Source of the DNA: Methyloceanibacter stevinii
Lineage (GTDB): Bacteria > Pseudomonadota > Alphaproteobacteria > Rhizobiales > Methyloligellaceae
DNA length: 64,000 bases
Direction: 5' to 3'
Assembly: GCF_001723355.1 (NCBI RefSeq)
Contig: NZ_LPWE01000004.1
Coordinates: 62,001 to 126,000, forward strand
Shown: positions 27,196-37,107 of the stretch, in pieces
How the letters are laid out: every line of letters starts with the position of its first letter
Numbering within the stretch: the stretch's first letter is position 1
Notes under the pieces: generated by a model
The model's database searches: none
Told to the model about the DNA's origin: nothing
Seen by the model: the letters and a program-made list of their open reading frames with translations, nothing else
Translations under genes and position numbers: made by a program

Positions 27196-27978
27196 ATGAG
27201 ACTTCCGGGCCAAAAACTAGGTCTATGTTTGCTGGGCGTGGCGTTCCTCGTGCCGGCGCCGGTTCGCGCCGGTCCGCCCACCGTGCTCGCGCAGTTCTTC
27301 GAGGAATTCGACGGCGAGGCCCAGCGTCCGCCCGGGGAGGATCCGGGGCTCGGGGGCCTCGATTTCGAGGACTTGGAGGAGAACGATCTCGGCGCCGGGC
27401 CGGAACGCGTCCCGGGCTGGGCGTCGGGCGAAGCGCCGGGCGACGGGGAAGGAGCCATCGCGGGTGCCGTCCCGCCTGCGTTCGATCCCGCCGAGCGGCC
27501 CCTATTGCTGGAAGGGCTCTATGAGCGCCTCGCTCAGGCCAAGAGCCCGACCGAGGCCGCACCGATCACCGAGGCGATCGAGGAGCTGTGGTCCATGAGC
27601 GGCAGCGACACGGTCGATCTTCTGATGAGCCGCGCCACACTATTCGCCAACGAGTCGGATGTGGATCTATCTCTCGCGGTTCTGGACGCCGTCGTGGACA
27701 TCGCGCCGGAGGAGGCAGAAGCCTGGTATCTGCGCGCCAAGGTCAACGTCCTCGCGGGCAAGCCGGAGCGGGCGCTGGCCGATCTGCGGCAGGCCCTGAA
27801 TCTGGATGACAAGCACTACCGGGCGATCACGGATCTCGGGCTGGTCCTGGAGCAGCTCGGGGCGAAGAAGGAAGCGCTGAAGGCCTACCGCCAGGCGCTA
27901 GCGGTCAATCCCTATATGGACGACGCCCAGGCCGGGGTCGATGCGCTCTCGCGCGAAGTCGAAGGCCAGGATATCTGA
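27196..27978 (+). CDS. Secreted TPR-repeat protein
   Basis: 260 residues from ATG 27196. The signal peptide (LGLCLLGVAFLVPAPVRA) is followed by an acidic Gly/Pro-rich linker (residues 35-100). Then come three TPR-like repeats: SRATLFANESDVDLSLAVLD, AEAWYLRAKVNVLAGKPERA and AITDLGLVLEQLGAKKEALK. The last repeat ends in YRQALAVNPYMDDAQ. It probably acts as a periplasmic protein-protein scaffold. No specific partner can be named. It is convergent with pyk. Confidence 0.85.
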   Translation: MRLPGQKLGLCLLGVAFLVPAPVRAGPPTVLAQFFEEFDGEAQRPPGEDPGLGGLDFEDLEENDLGAGPERVPGWASGEAPGDGEGAIAGAVPPAFDPAERPLLLEGLYERLAQAKSPTEAAPITEAIEELWSMSGSDTVDLLMSRATLFANESDVDLSLAVLDAVVDIAPEEAEAWYLRAKVNVLAGKPERALADLRQALNLDDKHYRAITDLGLVLEQLGAKKEALKAYRQALAVNPYMDDAQAGVDALSREVEGQDI

Positions 27979-28029
27979 CAAGATACCTAGCCACGTCCTC
28001 TAGACGAGCTCTCTAGCCAGCAAGCGGTC

Positions 28030-29509
28030 CTACGGGATCTCGATATCGTCGGTGGGATCGACCTCGGCGATGCGCAAGAGATTCGTCGCGCCCGACTTCC
28101 CAAGCGGGACGCCGGCGGTGACGATCACTTGCTCGCCGGCTTTGGCGAAGTTCCTGATACGCAATGCGGCAGGCCTTGGCGACCATGTCGTCGAGACTGA
28201 TCGGGTCGTCTGCAAGAACGCAGTGCTGGCCCCACACAATGGTCAGCTTCCGCGCCGTTCGAGGGATCGGCGTCAAGGCCAGGATCGGCTGTTGCGGCCG
28301 CTCGCGCGCGGCGCGTAGCGCCGTGGCGCCCGTGGCGGTGTAACAGACGATGGCCGCGAGATTGAGGGTCTCGGCCACAGTCCGGGAGGCCGCTGAAATC
28401 GCGTCCGCGCCCGTCGCTTTCGGGTCGATACGTTGCGCATGGATGATCGCCGCATGAAGCGGATCGTGTTCCACCTCGATGGCGATCCGGTTCATGGTGG
28501 CCACGGCATCCACCGGATATTTGCCGACAGCCGATTCCGCCGACAGCATAACGGCGTCGGCGCCTTCGAACACAGCGGTCGCGACATCGGAGACTTCGGC
28601 CCGCGTCGGAACGGGGGCGTAGATCATCGATTCCAGCATTTGCGTTGCGACCACCACCGGCTTGCCCGCGTTGCGCGCGGCCCGGCTGATCTGCTTCTGG
28701 AGACCGGGGACCTTCTCGACGGGCATCTCAACACCGAGATCGCCGCGCGCCACCATGATCCCGTCGGCCAGATCGACGATTTCCTTCAGGTAGTGGATCG
28801 CCGTGGGCTTCTCGATCTTCGCCATGATGGCGGTGCGTCCGCGGCTCAGCTTGCGCGCTTCTTCGATGTCGGCGGGGCGCTGCACGAACGAAAGTGCGAG
28901 CCAGGAGACGCCGATGGCATTGGCGCATTCGATGTCGGACCGGTCCTTGTCGGTCAGCGCACCGAACGGCAGGACCGTATCGGGCATGCTGATGCCCTTG
29001 CGGCTACCGAGAAGACCCGAGTTCAAGACCTCGGCGTCGATGCGGACGTCGGACGCTTCCACCACGCGCAGCCTGAGCTTGCCGTCGTCGAGCAGCATCG
29101 TGTGGCCGGCTTCGACGGATTCGAAGATCTCCGGATGGGGCAGGTGGATGCGGCCCAGACCGCCGACATCCTCGCGGCGGACGAAGCTCACGACATCGCC
29201 TTGGGTCAGGCGCATCGTCCCGGATTCGATCTTGCCGATGCGAAGCTTCGGCCCCTGAAGATCCACGAGGATCCCGATAGGGCGCGAGAACTCCGACTCC
29301 AGCTTGCGGACAATCCCGTGGACTTCGCGCAAGCCGTCATGGGTCGCGTGGCTCATGTTCACGCGAAAGACATCGGCGCCCGCTTCGAACAGGCGCCGCA
29401 TCGTATCTTCGTTGGTGGAGGCAGGACCGAGCGTGGCGACGATCTTGACTCGTCGGTTGCGCCTTGGTTCTTTGCTTCGCCTTCTGGGTCCGTCAGACGC
29501 ACTGTCCAA
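28030..29509 (-). CDS. pyk: Pyruvate kinase; one frame break near the C-terminus
   Basis: About 493 residues. KIVATLGPASTNEDTMRRLF opens the TIM barrel, GADVFRVNMSHATHD follows, and the active-site signature is AIMAKIEKPTAIHYLKEI with the catalytic Lys and Glu. GIMVARGDLGVEMPVEKVP and MLSAESAVGKYPVDAV also mark the family. It converts PEP and ADP to pyruvate and ATP. The true C-terminus (FAKAGEQVIVTAGVPLG...DDIEIP) is in another frame. The break near 28153 requires two missing bases or one extra base. The only in-frame start before the barrel is TTG 29509, which overlaps the DUF1036 gene by 151 bases, so the start is uncertain. Confidence 0.92.
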
Positions 29510-29958
29510 TCCCTCTCTTCGCCCGTATCGACCTCGAAGAAGCCGGTGCGTTTATGCCCGCGCTTTTCGCAGTCCGTTGTATTGCGGATGGTGAAGGACT
29601 TGTCGTCCGTGCACATGTAGAGGCCGCCCGCCCATTCACCGCCCCGGTCATAGTCCACCGCGTGGATGTAGTAGTAGCGGCCTATCAGCACACCCTTGAG
29701 CAAAGTCTCGCAGGTGTGGGAGGCGATATTCCACCAGCCCTCGCTGGCCCAGCCCTCGGTATCCTTGTAGCCGATCGCGACGCCGACACGGCTGGCGGTC
29801 GTGTTGCACAACTTCAGGTCCGCGTTAGCGGGCGAGACGCCGGTCCCCGTCAGGATGCCGAGCGCCGTGAGGCCGGCCGCCATCGTGCCCGCGGCGGACC
29901 AGCGGCGTAGGGTGGCCCAAACGGGCATGGCGTTTCGGATCACGTTAGAGGTAAACAT
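29359..29958 (-). CDS. DUF1036 secreted protein
   Basis: 199 residues from ATG 29958. A signal sequence (AAGLTALGILTGTGVSPANA) precedes the DUF1036 domain: LKLCNTTASRVGVAIGYKD, WASEGWWNIASHTCETLLKG, YYYIHAVDYDRGGEW and FEVDTGEERDW. These periplasmic proteins are widespread in Rhizobiales next to pyk, but their role is unknown. The C-terminal 40 residues after RLTDPEGEAKNQG read through the pyk start region and look unlike the family. The natural stop may have been lost to a base error. Confidence 0.85.
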   Translation of the reverse strand: MFTSNVIRNAMPVWATLRRWSAAGTMAAGLTALGILTGTGVSPANADLKLCNTTASRVGVAIGYKDTEGWASEGWWNIASHTCETLLKGVLIGRYYYIHAVDYDRGGEWAGGLYMCTDDKSFTIRNTTDCEKRGHKRTGFFEVDTGEERDWTVRLTDPEGEAKNQGATDESRSSPRSVLPPPTKIRCGACSKRAPMSFA

Positions 29959-30095
29959 CGAAATCTCGGGGTCTGAAGTGGCGTTTGACCAACGCCGGAC
30001 AGTAGCGTCGAATAGGTTGCATTTCTCTGACTGGCAGGGCTCGATTATAAAGCTGAGGCCTCGCCCATAAAACACCGCCCAACTTTGAGGTAAAT

Positions 30096-30956
30096 GTGTC
30101 GCGGCCCTGTCGTCGTGTCGTTGGGCCCTACCGCTTTCAGGAGTTCAGTCTGGATACTTTGATACAAGAAGATTTGAGCGAGAAGCCATACCGGACCATC
30201 GAAGGGGATGTAAAGCTTGGTCTTTTGCTCCTTTGTGATCATGCCCAGAATCGCGTGCCCGAGGACTTACACACCCTTGGACTGCGGCCCGAGGACCTCC
30301 ACCGGCATATCGCCTTCGACCTTGGCGCGGAGGGCGTCACCCGCTTCCTGGCCGAGATGCTGGGGGCACCTGCGGTCATCAGCCAGTTCTCCCGGCTCCT
30401 CATAGACCCGAACCGTGGTCTCGACGATCCGACCCTCATCATGGAGGTCGCCGACGGGCTCGTGGTGCCCGGCAATGTGAGGCTGAGTGCGGAAGCGCGC
30501 GAAGAGCGGCTCGACCGCTTCTACCGCCCCTACGACGCCGCCATCGGCCGGGCCGTCGACGCCGGGATCGAGGCGGGCAAGCCGCCGGTCATCCTGTCGC
30601 TCCATAGTTTCACCCAGGCCTGGAAAGGGCACCCGAGGCCCTGGCACGCCTCGGTCCTGTGGGATAAGGACCCGCGGGTACCGCTGCCGCTGCTCGAGAA
30701 GCTGGGGACCATTCCCGACGCGGTCATCGGCGACAACGAGCCGTATTCCGGGCAGCTCAAGGGCGACACGCTCTACCGGCATGCCACCTCCCGGGGGCTC
30801 GCCCATGCGCTGATCGAGGTTCGCCAGGACCTGATTCTCGGCGAAGAGGGCCAGGCAGAATGGGCGGCGCATCTTGCGCGCGCGGTTTCGGACGTGCTCC
30901 AGTCCGCGGAGGGGCTGCATCGGATCGAGACCCACGGCTCCCACACAGGCGACTGA
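30096..30956 (+). CDS. N-formylglutamate amidohydrolase family protein (second copy)
   Basis: 286 residues if GTG 30096 is used. The conserved part begins near VKLGLLLLCDHAQNRVPED, so a later start is possible. Family marks are LLCDHAQNRVP, LLIDPNRGLDDP and VILSLHSFTQAWKG. It differs from the 3189-4088 copy by the CDHA and RGLDDP motifs and belongs to the Rhizobiales subgroup found beside DUF1244. It is transcribed divergently from DUF1036/pyk and followed 14 bases later by DUF1244. The substrate is unproven. Confidence 0.85.
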   Translation: MSRPCRRVVGPYRFQEFSLDTLIQEDLSEKPYRTIEGDVKLGLLLLCDHAQNRVPEDLHTLGLRPEDLHRHIAFDLGAEGVTRFLAEMLGAPAVISQFSRLLIDPNRGLDDPTLIMEVADGLVVPGNVRLSAEAREERLDRFYRPYDAAIGRAVDAGIEAGKPPVILSLHSFTQAWKGHPRPWHASVLWDKDPRVPLPLLEKLGTIPDAVIGDNEPYSGQLKGDTLYRHATSRGLAHALIEVRQDLILGEEGQAEWAAHLARAVSDVLQSAEGLHRIETHGSHTGD

Positions 30957-30970
30957 GAGGCAGGTGCGTG

Positions 30971-31216
30971 ATGGACGAGAAGACGAAAACAGAAATCGAG
31001 GCCGCGGCCTTCCGGCGGCTGGTGGAGCACCTGCAGGAGCGGACCGATGTCCAGAATATCGATCTGATGAACCTTGCGGGCTTTTGCCGGAACTGCGTGT
31101 CCGGCTGGTATCTGGAGGCGGCGGACGAGCGGGGCGTACCGGTCAGCAAGGACGAAGCCCGGGAGATGGTCTACGGCATGCCCTATGACGAGTGGAAGGC
31201 GAAGTACCAGACCTAG
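30971..31216 (+). CDS. DUF1244 family protein
   Basis: 81 residues. The family core is unmistakable: [20 protein letters not shown] followed by [18 protein letters not shown], then [18 protein letters not shown]. The Cys pair in FCRNC may bind metal. The function is unknown. It probably forms an operon with the preceding amidohydrolase. Confidence 0.93.
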   Translation: MDEKTKTEIEAAAFRRLVEHLQERTDVQNIDLMNLAGFCRNCVSGWYLEAADERGVPVSKDEAREMVYGMPYDEWKAKYQT

Positions 31217-31398
31217 CGCCTCCCGTCTCCGACGAAATCAACAGCAAGATTAATGACTTAGCGCGGCGGCAGTGCTTCGCGCCGCGCACGGCTTTGGATA
31301 AGCGGGAAAAGCCGCGTCTTGTGCCTTGCCGCTCATTCCGATTCGGCCCCAAGCTCGCGACTTCATCGAACCATCATAAAAGCCTTGAGGAACAAACC

Positions 31399-31662
31399 GT
31401 GCAGCTTCAGACATCGGCCAAAGATCAGCTTCGTGCCTTCGTATCCCGTATCGAGCGGCTGGAGGAAGAAAAGGCGGCGCTGTCCGCGGATCTGAAAGAG
31501 GTCTACGCGGAGGCCAAGGGCAATGGATTCGACGTCAAGGCGCTGCGCAAGCTCATCAGCATCAGGAAGCAGGATGATAATAAGCGCCGCGAGGAGGAAA
31601 TGATCCTTACGACCTATCTCCATGCGCTCGGCATGGATGAAGAGGAGTCCGAGGCGGCGTAA
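31399..31662 (+). CDS. DUF2312 (GapR-like) family protein
   Basis: 87 residues. GTG 31399 follows GAGGAA. The sequence is [20 protein letters not shown], then [20 protein letters not shown] and [20 protein letters not shown]2312 includes GapR, the alphaproteobacterial DNA-binding protein that tracks overtwisted DNA ahead of forks and RNA polymerase. The length and the coiled-coil N-terminus fit GapR. Whether this copy is the functional GapR cannot be settled here. Confidence 0.88.
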   Translation: MQLQTSAKDQLRAFVSRIERLEEEKAALSADLKEVYAEAKGNGFDVKALRKLISIRKQDDNKRREEEMILTTYLHALGMDEEESEAA

Positions 31663-31710
31663 TCCGAAGCGTGCGGGGCTGGCGTGCGTCAGCCCTTCAT
31701 GCGGCCTCGG

Positions 31711-33058
31711 CTAGCGGGCGGCGAGGCGCGTGGGGCCTTCCTTCGGGGCGGAGGCATAGAGGCTCGGCACGGCCGGGCCTGTCAGAGTCCGAATGCTTGC
31801 GAGGCCGAGATAGCCTGAGCTGGGGCGCAGCCCGAAGCGGCTTGATCCTTCCATGTCACGGAACATGTAGTCGATATTGCCCTGTTCGGGATGGGACATC
31901 GGGGCGACCTCGCGGTCGTGCGCCATCGAGGGGACAGCCATCAGTCGCGCGGTCTCGACCGCGACATAGGTCAGCTCGTCCGGATGGTCGTCGTCGAACG
32001 CGGGGGCATCGACTGGCTTGGCTTCCTGATAGCTCGGCACCTTTGCCCGGGCCGTGATGGAGGCAGCGTCCGGCTGCTGGCTCTGAGACGGAATGGGCTG
32101 GCTGGCCTCGGTCGGACGGAGAGGCTCGCGCGCCCAGGGCAGGGTCCCGCCAAGGCTTGCCAGCACCACGCCGTTAGACGGCTTGTCTTGCTCGGGAATC
32201 TCCGCATCCGCCGGTGCGAGCGCCATCGGCTTGAATTGGGTGTCCGACGCGGAGGCAACGACCGGCATGGCCACCGGCGGTTCGGAAAGCTGCGCCAAGA
32301 CCCGGACCGGGTTCGGTGTGGGCGGTGGTGTGAAGGAGGCGACCGCTGTCCCGGTCAGGCCTTGCGCCTGCGCAATCAAGACGTGGTCGACCATGCCCTT
32401 GGACTCGGCGCGGTCATAGTCTGCTTGGTGATCCGCCGTCCGTCGGACGGCACATAGTCGGTCTTGCCGTCCGGAAACAGAGCTGCGAGCTCAAGGCGTG
32501 GCATGCGCGGCCACATGCGGACGTTGCCGACGTCCACATGGACGAAGGGGATGCCGGACTTCGGGTAATAGCCCACGCCACCGATCTCTTGGATGAGGGC
32601 GGAAGCCCGAAGCTTCGCCACCGGAATGTCCGGGAAATGAATGTCGGAGCCTTGCCGAGCGTGTGCTGGCTGCGCCGTGCCTGGCCGCCACCTGCGCGGC
32701 GGAGCTTTTCGTTGGTCTTCGAGCTGCGATAGGCCGAAATCAGGTGGATGGGCTCCTTCGAGCCGAGCCTAGTGTGGAGGGTCCAGATCAGATCGATCAG
32801 TTCCCGGTCCATCTTGGTGGGCTCTTTGGCGCGCCAATCGCGCATGAACCAGTTGAGCTTCTTAAGCGCTTCTTCGTCCCACACGCCGTCGCGCTTGTAC
32901 GTGACGGTGATCGTCTCGTGGGTATGGATCTCATACATGGAAAGGGTACGGTCTTCGGCGGAGGCAACCGTCGCGTGACCGATGAGGCCAGCGGCGCCCA
33001 TCGTCGCGATTGCAGCGCGCAGCATGGCGCGGCGTACAAGACTCCCCCGAAAACGCAT
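31711..33058 (-). CDS. DUF882 / YcbK-like M15 murein peptidase with long C-terminal tail; two frame breaks
   Basis: About 449 residues. A twin-Arg-like N-terminus (MRFRGSLVRRAMLRAAIATM, then a hydrophobic stretch ending VASAE) is followed by the DUF882 domain: LSMYEIHTHETITVTYKRDG, ISAYRSSKTNEKLRRAGGG. The zinc ligands are in SQHTLGKASDIHFPD and VHVDVGNVR. Single bases are missing near 32650 and 32410. The peptidase domain ends near residue 215. The remaining 230 residues are Pro/Ala/Ser-rich with no recognised domain. A periplasmic peptidoglycan hydrolase role is likely, next to an L,D-transpeptidase. Confidence 0.82.
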
Positions 33059-33366
33059 CCCCGTCTTTCCGTATACCCTCGTCGGCGTTATCAGCGACTT
33101 TCCCCAATGACACCAAGCCCTTAAGGCCGTCCTGTGCCAGGGTCGCGTGTGCCCCACTGCGACCTATAAGCAACAGTAAACAAATAAAATGAGCGAAAAA
33201 CAAGGCAAAGCCCTTAACCGTAAACACGCACTTCCGAGCGTAGTTAACGATTTCTGATCGCCCGAATAGCGCGGTTTTTCGGAAGGTTGCGTGGCCGCCG
33301 GTGCTGGCGGCTAGGCGTACTCCGCCCGGATGGGCGAAGACAATCTTTAAGGTCAGGCGCGATTGG

Positions 33367-35267
33367 CTAGTACCCGGTCCGCGCGAAGCGCGTGCCGGCG
33401 CGTTTCGGCGCCATCTCCGCCTGCCGCTCTTTCTTGGCCGTTTCGGCAGGGCGCTTCACCGCGGCGTAGTCCCGGCCGTTCTTGAGCAGGGCCGTGCGCA
33501 TGCGGCGGTCGTGCCCATACAGGTCGCCATAGGTCTTGATAGACCCATCCTCGTTCACCCACAGCGTGAAGTAGGTGACGTAGACGGGGATCGCGTTGTT
33601 CAGCGGCACGTGCTTGTCGTAGCCGGTGTTAAAGGCGTCTCTCGTCTTCTCGGCGCTCCAGTTGCGGTCGTACTTCAAAAGGACAGCAGCGAACTCGTCC
33701 GGATTCTGCACGCGCATGCAGCCATGGCTCTCCGCGCGGACGGTCTTGTTGAAGTAGTGCTTCTCCTGGGTGTCGTGCATGTAGACGTCATGCTTGTTCG
33801 GAAACACGAACTTGACGCGACCCAGCACGTTCGTGGGGCTCGGCGGCTGGTAAAAGTGCAGCTTGCGGATGTCGACGCGGCTCCAGTCGATGCTCTGCGG
33901 GTCGATTTCCTGACCGTTATACTTGATGCGCAGTTCGTGCTGCGCCAGCACGCGGGTGTCCCAGCGGCGCCCATACCAGCCTCCGCCATAGGGGCGGATA
34001 TAGGGCCGGATCTCGCCGGTCTTGATGGAGTTCGGCACATTCCAATAGGGACCGAACACCACGGACTTCATGTCGTTGGAGAAGATTGGCGTCGGCGTCT
34101 TGGTTTTGCCGACCACGACGCGGGTCGTGTAGACGGCCTCGTCGTCCTTCACCACGCGCAGCATGAACTCGGGCACGTTCACGGTGACGTAGAACCGGCC
34201 CTGGTCCTGGGGTAGCCAACGCCAGCGCTCCATGTTCAGGAGAATCTTCTCGATGTCCGCCGGGTTGCCGGCGTTGCGCAGATGCGGATTGTTCAAGAGC
34301 CGCCGTGTGCCCGGGCCGACCACGCCGTCGGCCGCGGTGTTGTGCGCCGTCTGGAAGCGCTTCACCGCCTTGCCGACCGTCTCGTCATAGAGCTCGGGGT
34401 CGCTTCCTTGGGGCACGCCGAGCCGCCTTCTCAGCAGAGCGACTTGCGGGTCGGGTCGCCGAACCGGAGCAGCGGTCCGCTCGGGATCTGAATCGCGGGT
34501 TCCTTGGTAGCCGTATCGGTTTTGCCGCCGCGCAAGTCGACGAGCTTCCGGCGCAAGGCTTCGAATTGCGGATGCTGCGGCTGGAAGCTGCGCAAATACG
34601 CGCCTGCATCCGACCGGTAGGCGATCGACTGGATGACCTCGGAGGGCTTCGGCAACGCAAGGGTCGGATCGAGATTGCGCGAGATACGCCGGGGGTCGAC
34701 GCGGCCGCCGCGTGCGTCGCGCGCGTAAGCGAGCACGGCATGGCTGATCTGAATTTCCGCCACCGCGAGCGCGTCCGGTGATGTCTTATCGAGTTCGCTC
34801 AGGCGCGGCAGCTTGTAGTCCACCGCGTCCAGGCCGTACTCGTCCGCGCGTTCGATCTCGGCAATCGCGGACTTGCCACGGGCAGTCAGCCCGCGTCCGT
34901 CGACCCACAGCAGCGGAAGGTCCGGGTCGGCGTAGTAGTCCACGAGCGCGGTCTTCTCGTCGGCTCTGAGGTTGTCCGTAGCCGGACCGCCTTCGGACAG
35001 CTGTGCCTGTACCGCCTTGCGAAGAGGATCGGCGGGCTTGGCCGGTTCGGCGCGCTGGACCGTATCGACGGCAGGCGCGTCCATCACGGAGTCGGGCGTG
35101 ACGGTGCTCTCGCCCGAGTCGAACATCTGCATACGGAGGAACTCGGTGCTGCGCGGATCGGCGCCCAGCATTGCAGTGCTGGTCGTCTCGTCTTGCGCGG
35201 CGGTAGCGGGCAGACCCGGCAGAGTCGCGCAAAGAAGCGTCAGTGCGGTTGCGTAAGTAGCCTTCAT
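33367..35267 (-). CDS. Murein L,D-transpeptidase, YcbB/LdtD-like; one frame break
   Basis: About 633 residues. The signal peptide (MKATYATALTLLCATLPGLP) precedes a linker and an N-terminal scaffold domain (LVDYYADPDLPLLWVDGRGLT). Then follow a peptidoglycan-binding helix bundle (DETVGKAVKRFQTAHNTAAD, GVVGPGTRRLLN) and the YkuD catalytic domain with HDTQEKHYFN and the Cys motif SHGCMRVQNP. One base is missing near 34447, where restoring it gives FGDPDPQVALLRRRLGVPQ. It forms 3-3 crosslinks or attaches proteins to murein in the periplasm. It is followed on the same strand by the DUF882 peptidase. Confidence 0.9.
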
Positions 35268-35289
35268 GGCGCTTGTCCCCCTTTCTGTC

Positions 35290-36798
35290 CTAGTTCGGCC
35301 GCGCTTCGAGTCCGATCTCCCGCATCTTGCGGTAGAGCGTGGATCGTCCGATGCCGAGCCTCTTGGCGATCTCCGTCATGCGGCCGCGATAGCGTCCGAA
35401 GGCCAGCCGGATCATGTCCGCCTCGACATCCTCGAGCGATCGGATGTCGCCGTTGGCGCTGAGAGCGGGGATGCCGACCGAATCCTTGCCGTTCCGCGTC
35501 GGGACATGAATTGTCTTCGGCGTGTCGGCGGACTGGCCGAGCACGACCGGTCCGTCGATGTGAGGCGTCAGGTCCTTCGGCGCTGGGGCCGGCGGCACGG
35601 TCACCGCGTAGCCTTCCACGTGCGCGGCGATCTGCGGGAACTCGCTGACCGTCAGCGTGGGTGAGTCCGCGAGCACCACGGCGCGGAACACCGCGTTCTC
35701 GAGCTGGCGGATATTGCCTGGCCAGCTGTACCGCTGGAGCATCGCTTCCGTCTCCGCATCCGTGCCGTCGATGCTCTTGCCTTCCTCGGCGGCGAAGCGC
35801 GCGGTGAAGTGGCGAATGAGCTCGGGAACGTCATCCAGCCGCTCGCGCAGGGGCGGCACCCAGATGGGGAAGACGTTGAGGCGGTAGTAGAGGTCCTCGC
35901 GGAAGCGGCCCTCCTGCACCAGCTTGATCAGGTTCTGATTGGTGGCGGAGATGAGCCGGATGTCGACTTTCACCGATTGCTTGCCGCCGACGGGATCGAT
36001 CTCCCCGTCCTGAAGCGCGCGCAGCAGCTTCACCTGTGCATCGAGAGGCAGTTCGCCGATTTCGTCGAGGAACAGGGTGCCGCCGTCGGCCTCGACGAAC
36101 TTGCCGACCCGCTTGTCGGTGGCGCCGGTGAACGCGCCCCGCTCATGGCCGAAGAGAATGCTTTCGACGAGGTTCTCCGGAATGGCGCCGCAGTTCACGG
36201 TGACGAACGGCTTTGTCTTCCGGGCGCTTTCGCCCTGGATCGCGCGGGCAATCAGTTCCTTACCCACGCCCGACTCGCCTTCGATCAGGACCGGGATGTT
36301 CGATGAGGCGGCGCGCTGTCCGATCTCGATGACACGCTCCATGGTCTCGCTGCCAGCGATCAGATCGGAAAAGCCGAGCTTGCCGTCAGCAGACGCCTTC
36401 ATGCGATTGATCTCGCCGGCGAGCGCTTCGATCTTGAGCGCGTTCTTGATGGAGACTTCGAGCCGCTCCGGGCTCACGGGCTTGACGACGAAGTCGACCG
36501 CGCCGGCGCGCATGGCCGCGATCGCCGCGTCGATGCTGCCATTGGCCGTCTGTACGATGACCGGCGGTTTTTTTGGGAGGGAACGCATGGCGCTCAGGAC
36601 GGCCATGCCGTCCGTTCCGGGCATGACCAGGTCGAGAAGGACCAGGGAGATATCGCCGGCATTACCGGCCTGCAGTGCAGCGAGTGCGGCCTCGCCGCCA
36701 TCGGCGGATTGAACCTCGTAGCCGAACCGCCTCGTAATCTCTTCAAGAATACGGCGATGTGTAGGGTCGTCATCGACGACCAAGACGCACTTGGGCAT
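35290..36798 (-). CDS. NtrC-family sigma-54-dependent response regulator
   Basis: 502 residues. The receiver domain (residues 1-120) has acidic DDD and the acceptor Asp in VLLDLVMPGTDGM. The AAA+ domain has Walker A GESGVGKE, the sigma-54 contact loop GAFTGA, and Walker B GGTLFLDEIGE. A Fis-type HTH ends the protein (EIAKRLGIGRSTLYRKMREI). No cognate histidine kinase is adjacent. It ends 23 bases before the L,D-transpeptidase start on the same strand, so envelope-related targets are possible. Confidence 0.92.
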   Translation of the reverse strand: MPKCVLVVDDDPTHRRILEEITRRFGYEVQSADGGEAALAALQAGNAGDISLVLLDLVMPGTDGMAVLSAMRSLPKKPPVIVQTANGSIDAAIAAMRAGAVDFVVKPVSPERLEVSIKNALKIEALAGEINRMKASADGKLGFSDLIAGSETMERVIEIGQRAASSNIPVLIEGESGVGKELIARAIQGESARKTKPFVTVNCGAIPENLVESILFGHERGAFTGATDKRVGKFVEADGGTLFLDEIGELPLDAQVKLLRALQDGEIDPVGGKQSVKVDIRLISATNQNLIKLVQEGRFREDLYYRLNVFPIWVPPLRERLDDVPELIRHFTARFAAEEGKSIDGTDAETEAMLQRYSWPGNIRQLENAVFRAVVLADSPTLTVSEFPQIAAHVEGYAVTVPPAPAPKDLTPHIDGPVVLGQSADTPKTIHVPTRNGKDSVGIPALSANGDIRSLEDVEADMIRLAFGRYRGRMTEIAKRLGIGRSTLYRKMREIGLEARPN

Positions 36799-37107
36799 GA
36801 CGCAAAACTCACTGGTTACGCAAACAACTACTGGAGCAGGCGCCGATGAGGCCGATACACTTGAGGCAACGTGACCCCTGCTGTGCCAAAACAGTGCACT
36901 CGAAGGGTAAACATGTTCTTTATCGCAGTTCGATTTTGGGGAAACTGTTGCGAATGCGTAAGTTTGCGTCCCACAACAAAGCGTTCTTAAGCCCTTGCGG
37001 GCGGCGCGGACGCTACCCAAACTAGGCGTAAGGAATCGACGCATTCGGGTGATAGCGAATCGCCTCCGGCACCACTCGCACCCCGCCAAAGAGGATTTTC
37101 AAGACCG
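36799..37107. other. Divergent intergenic region
   Basis: 309 bases between the NtrC-type regulator (-) and the M3 peptidase (+). It is AT-richer than its surroundings at 36890-36990. I see a small GCCC-TTGC-GGGC hairpin (36990-37002) but no promoter I would defend, no sigma-54 -24/-12 element and no coding sequence. Confidence 0.5.

Noticed and set aside
36799..37107. Sigma-54 promoter near the NtrC-type regulator
   Set aside because: No GG-N10-GC element at proper spacing was found on either strand.
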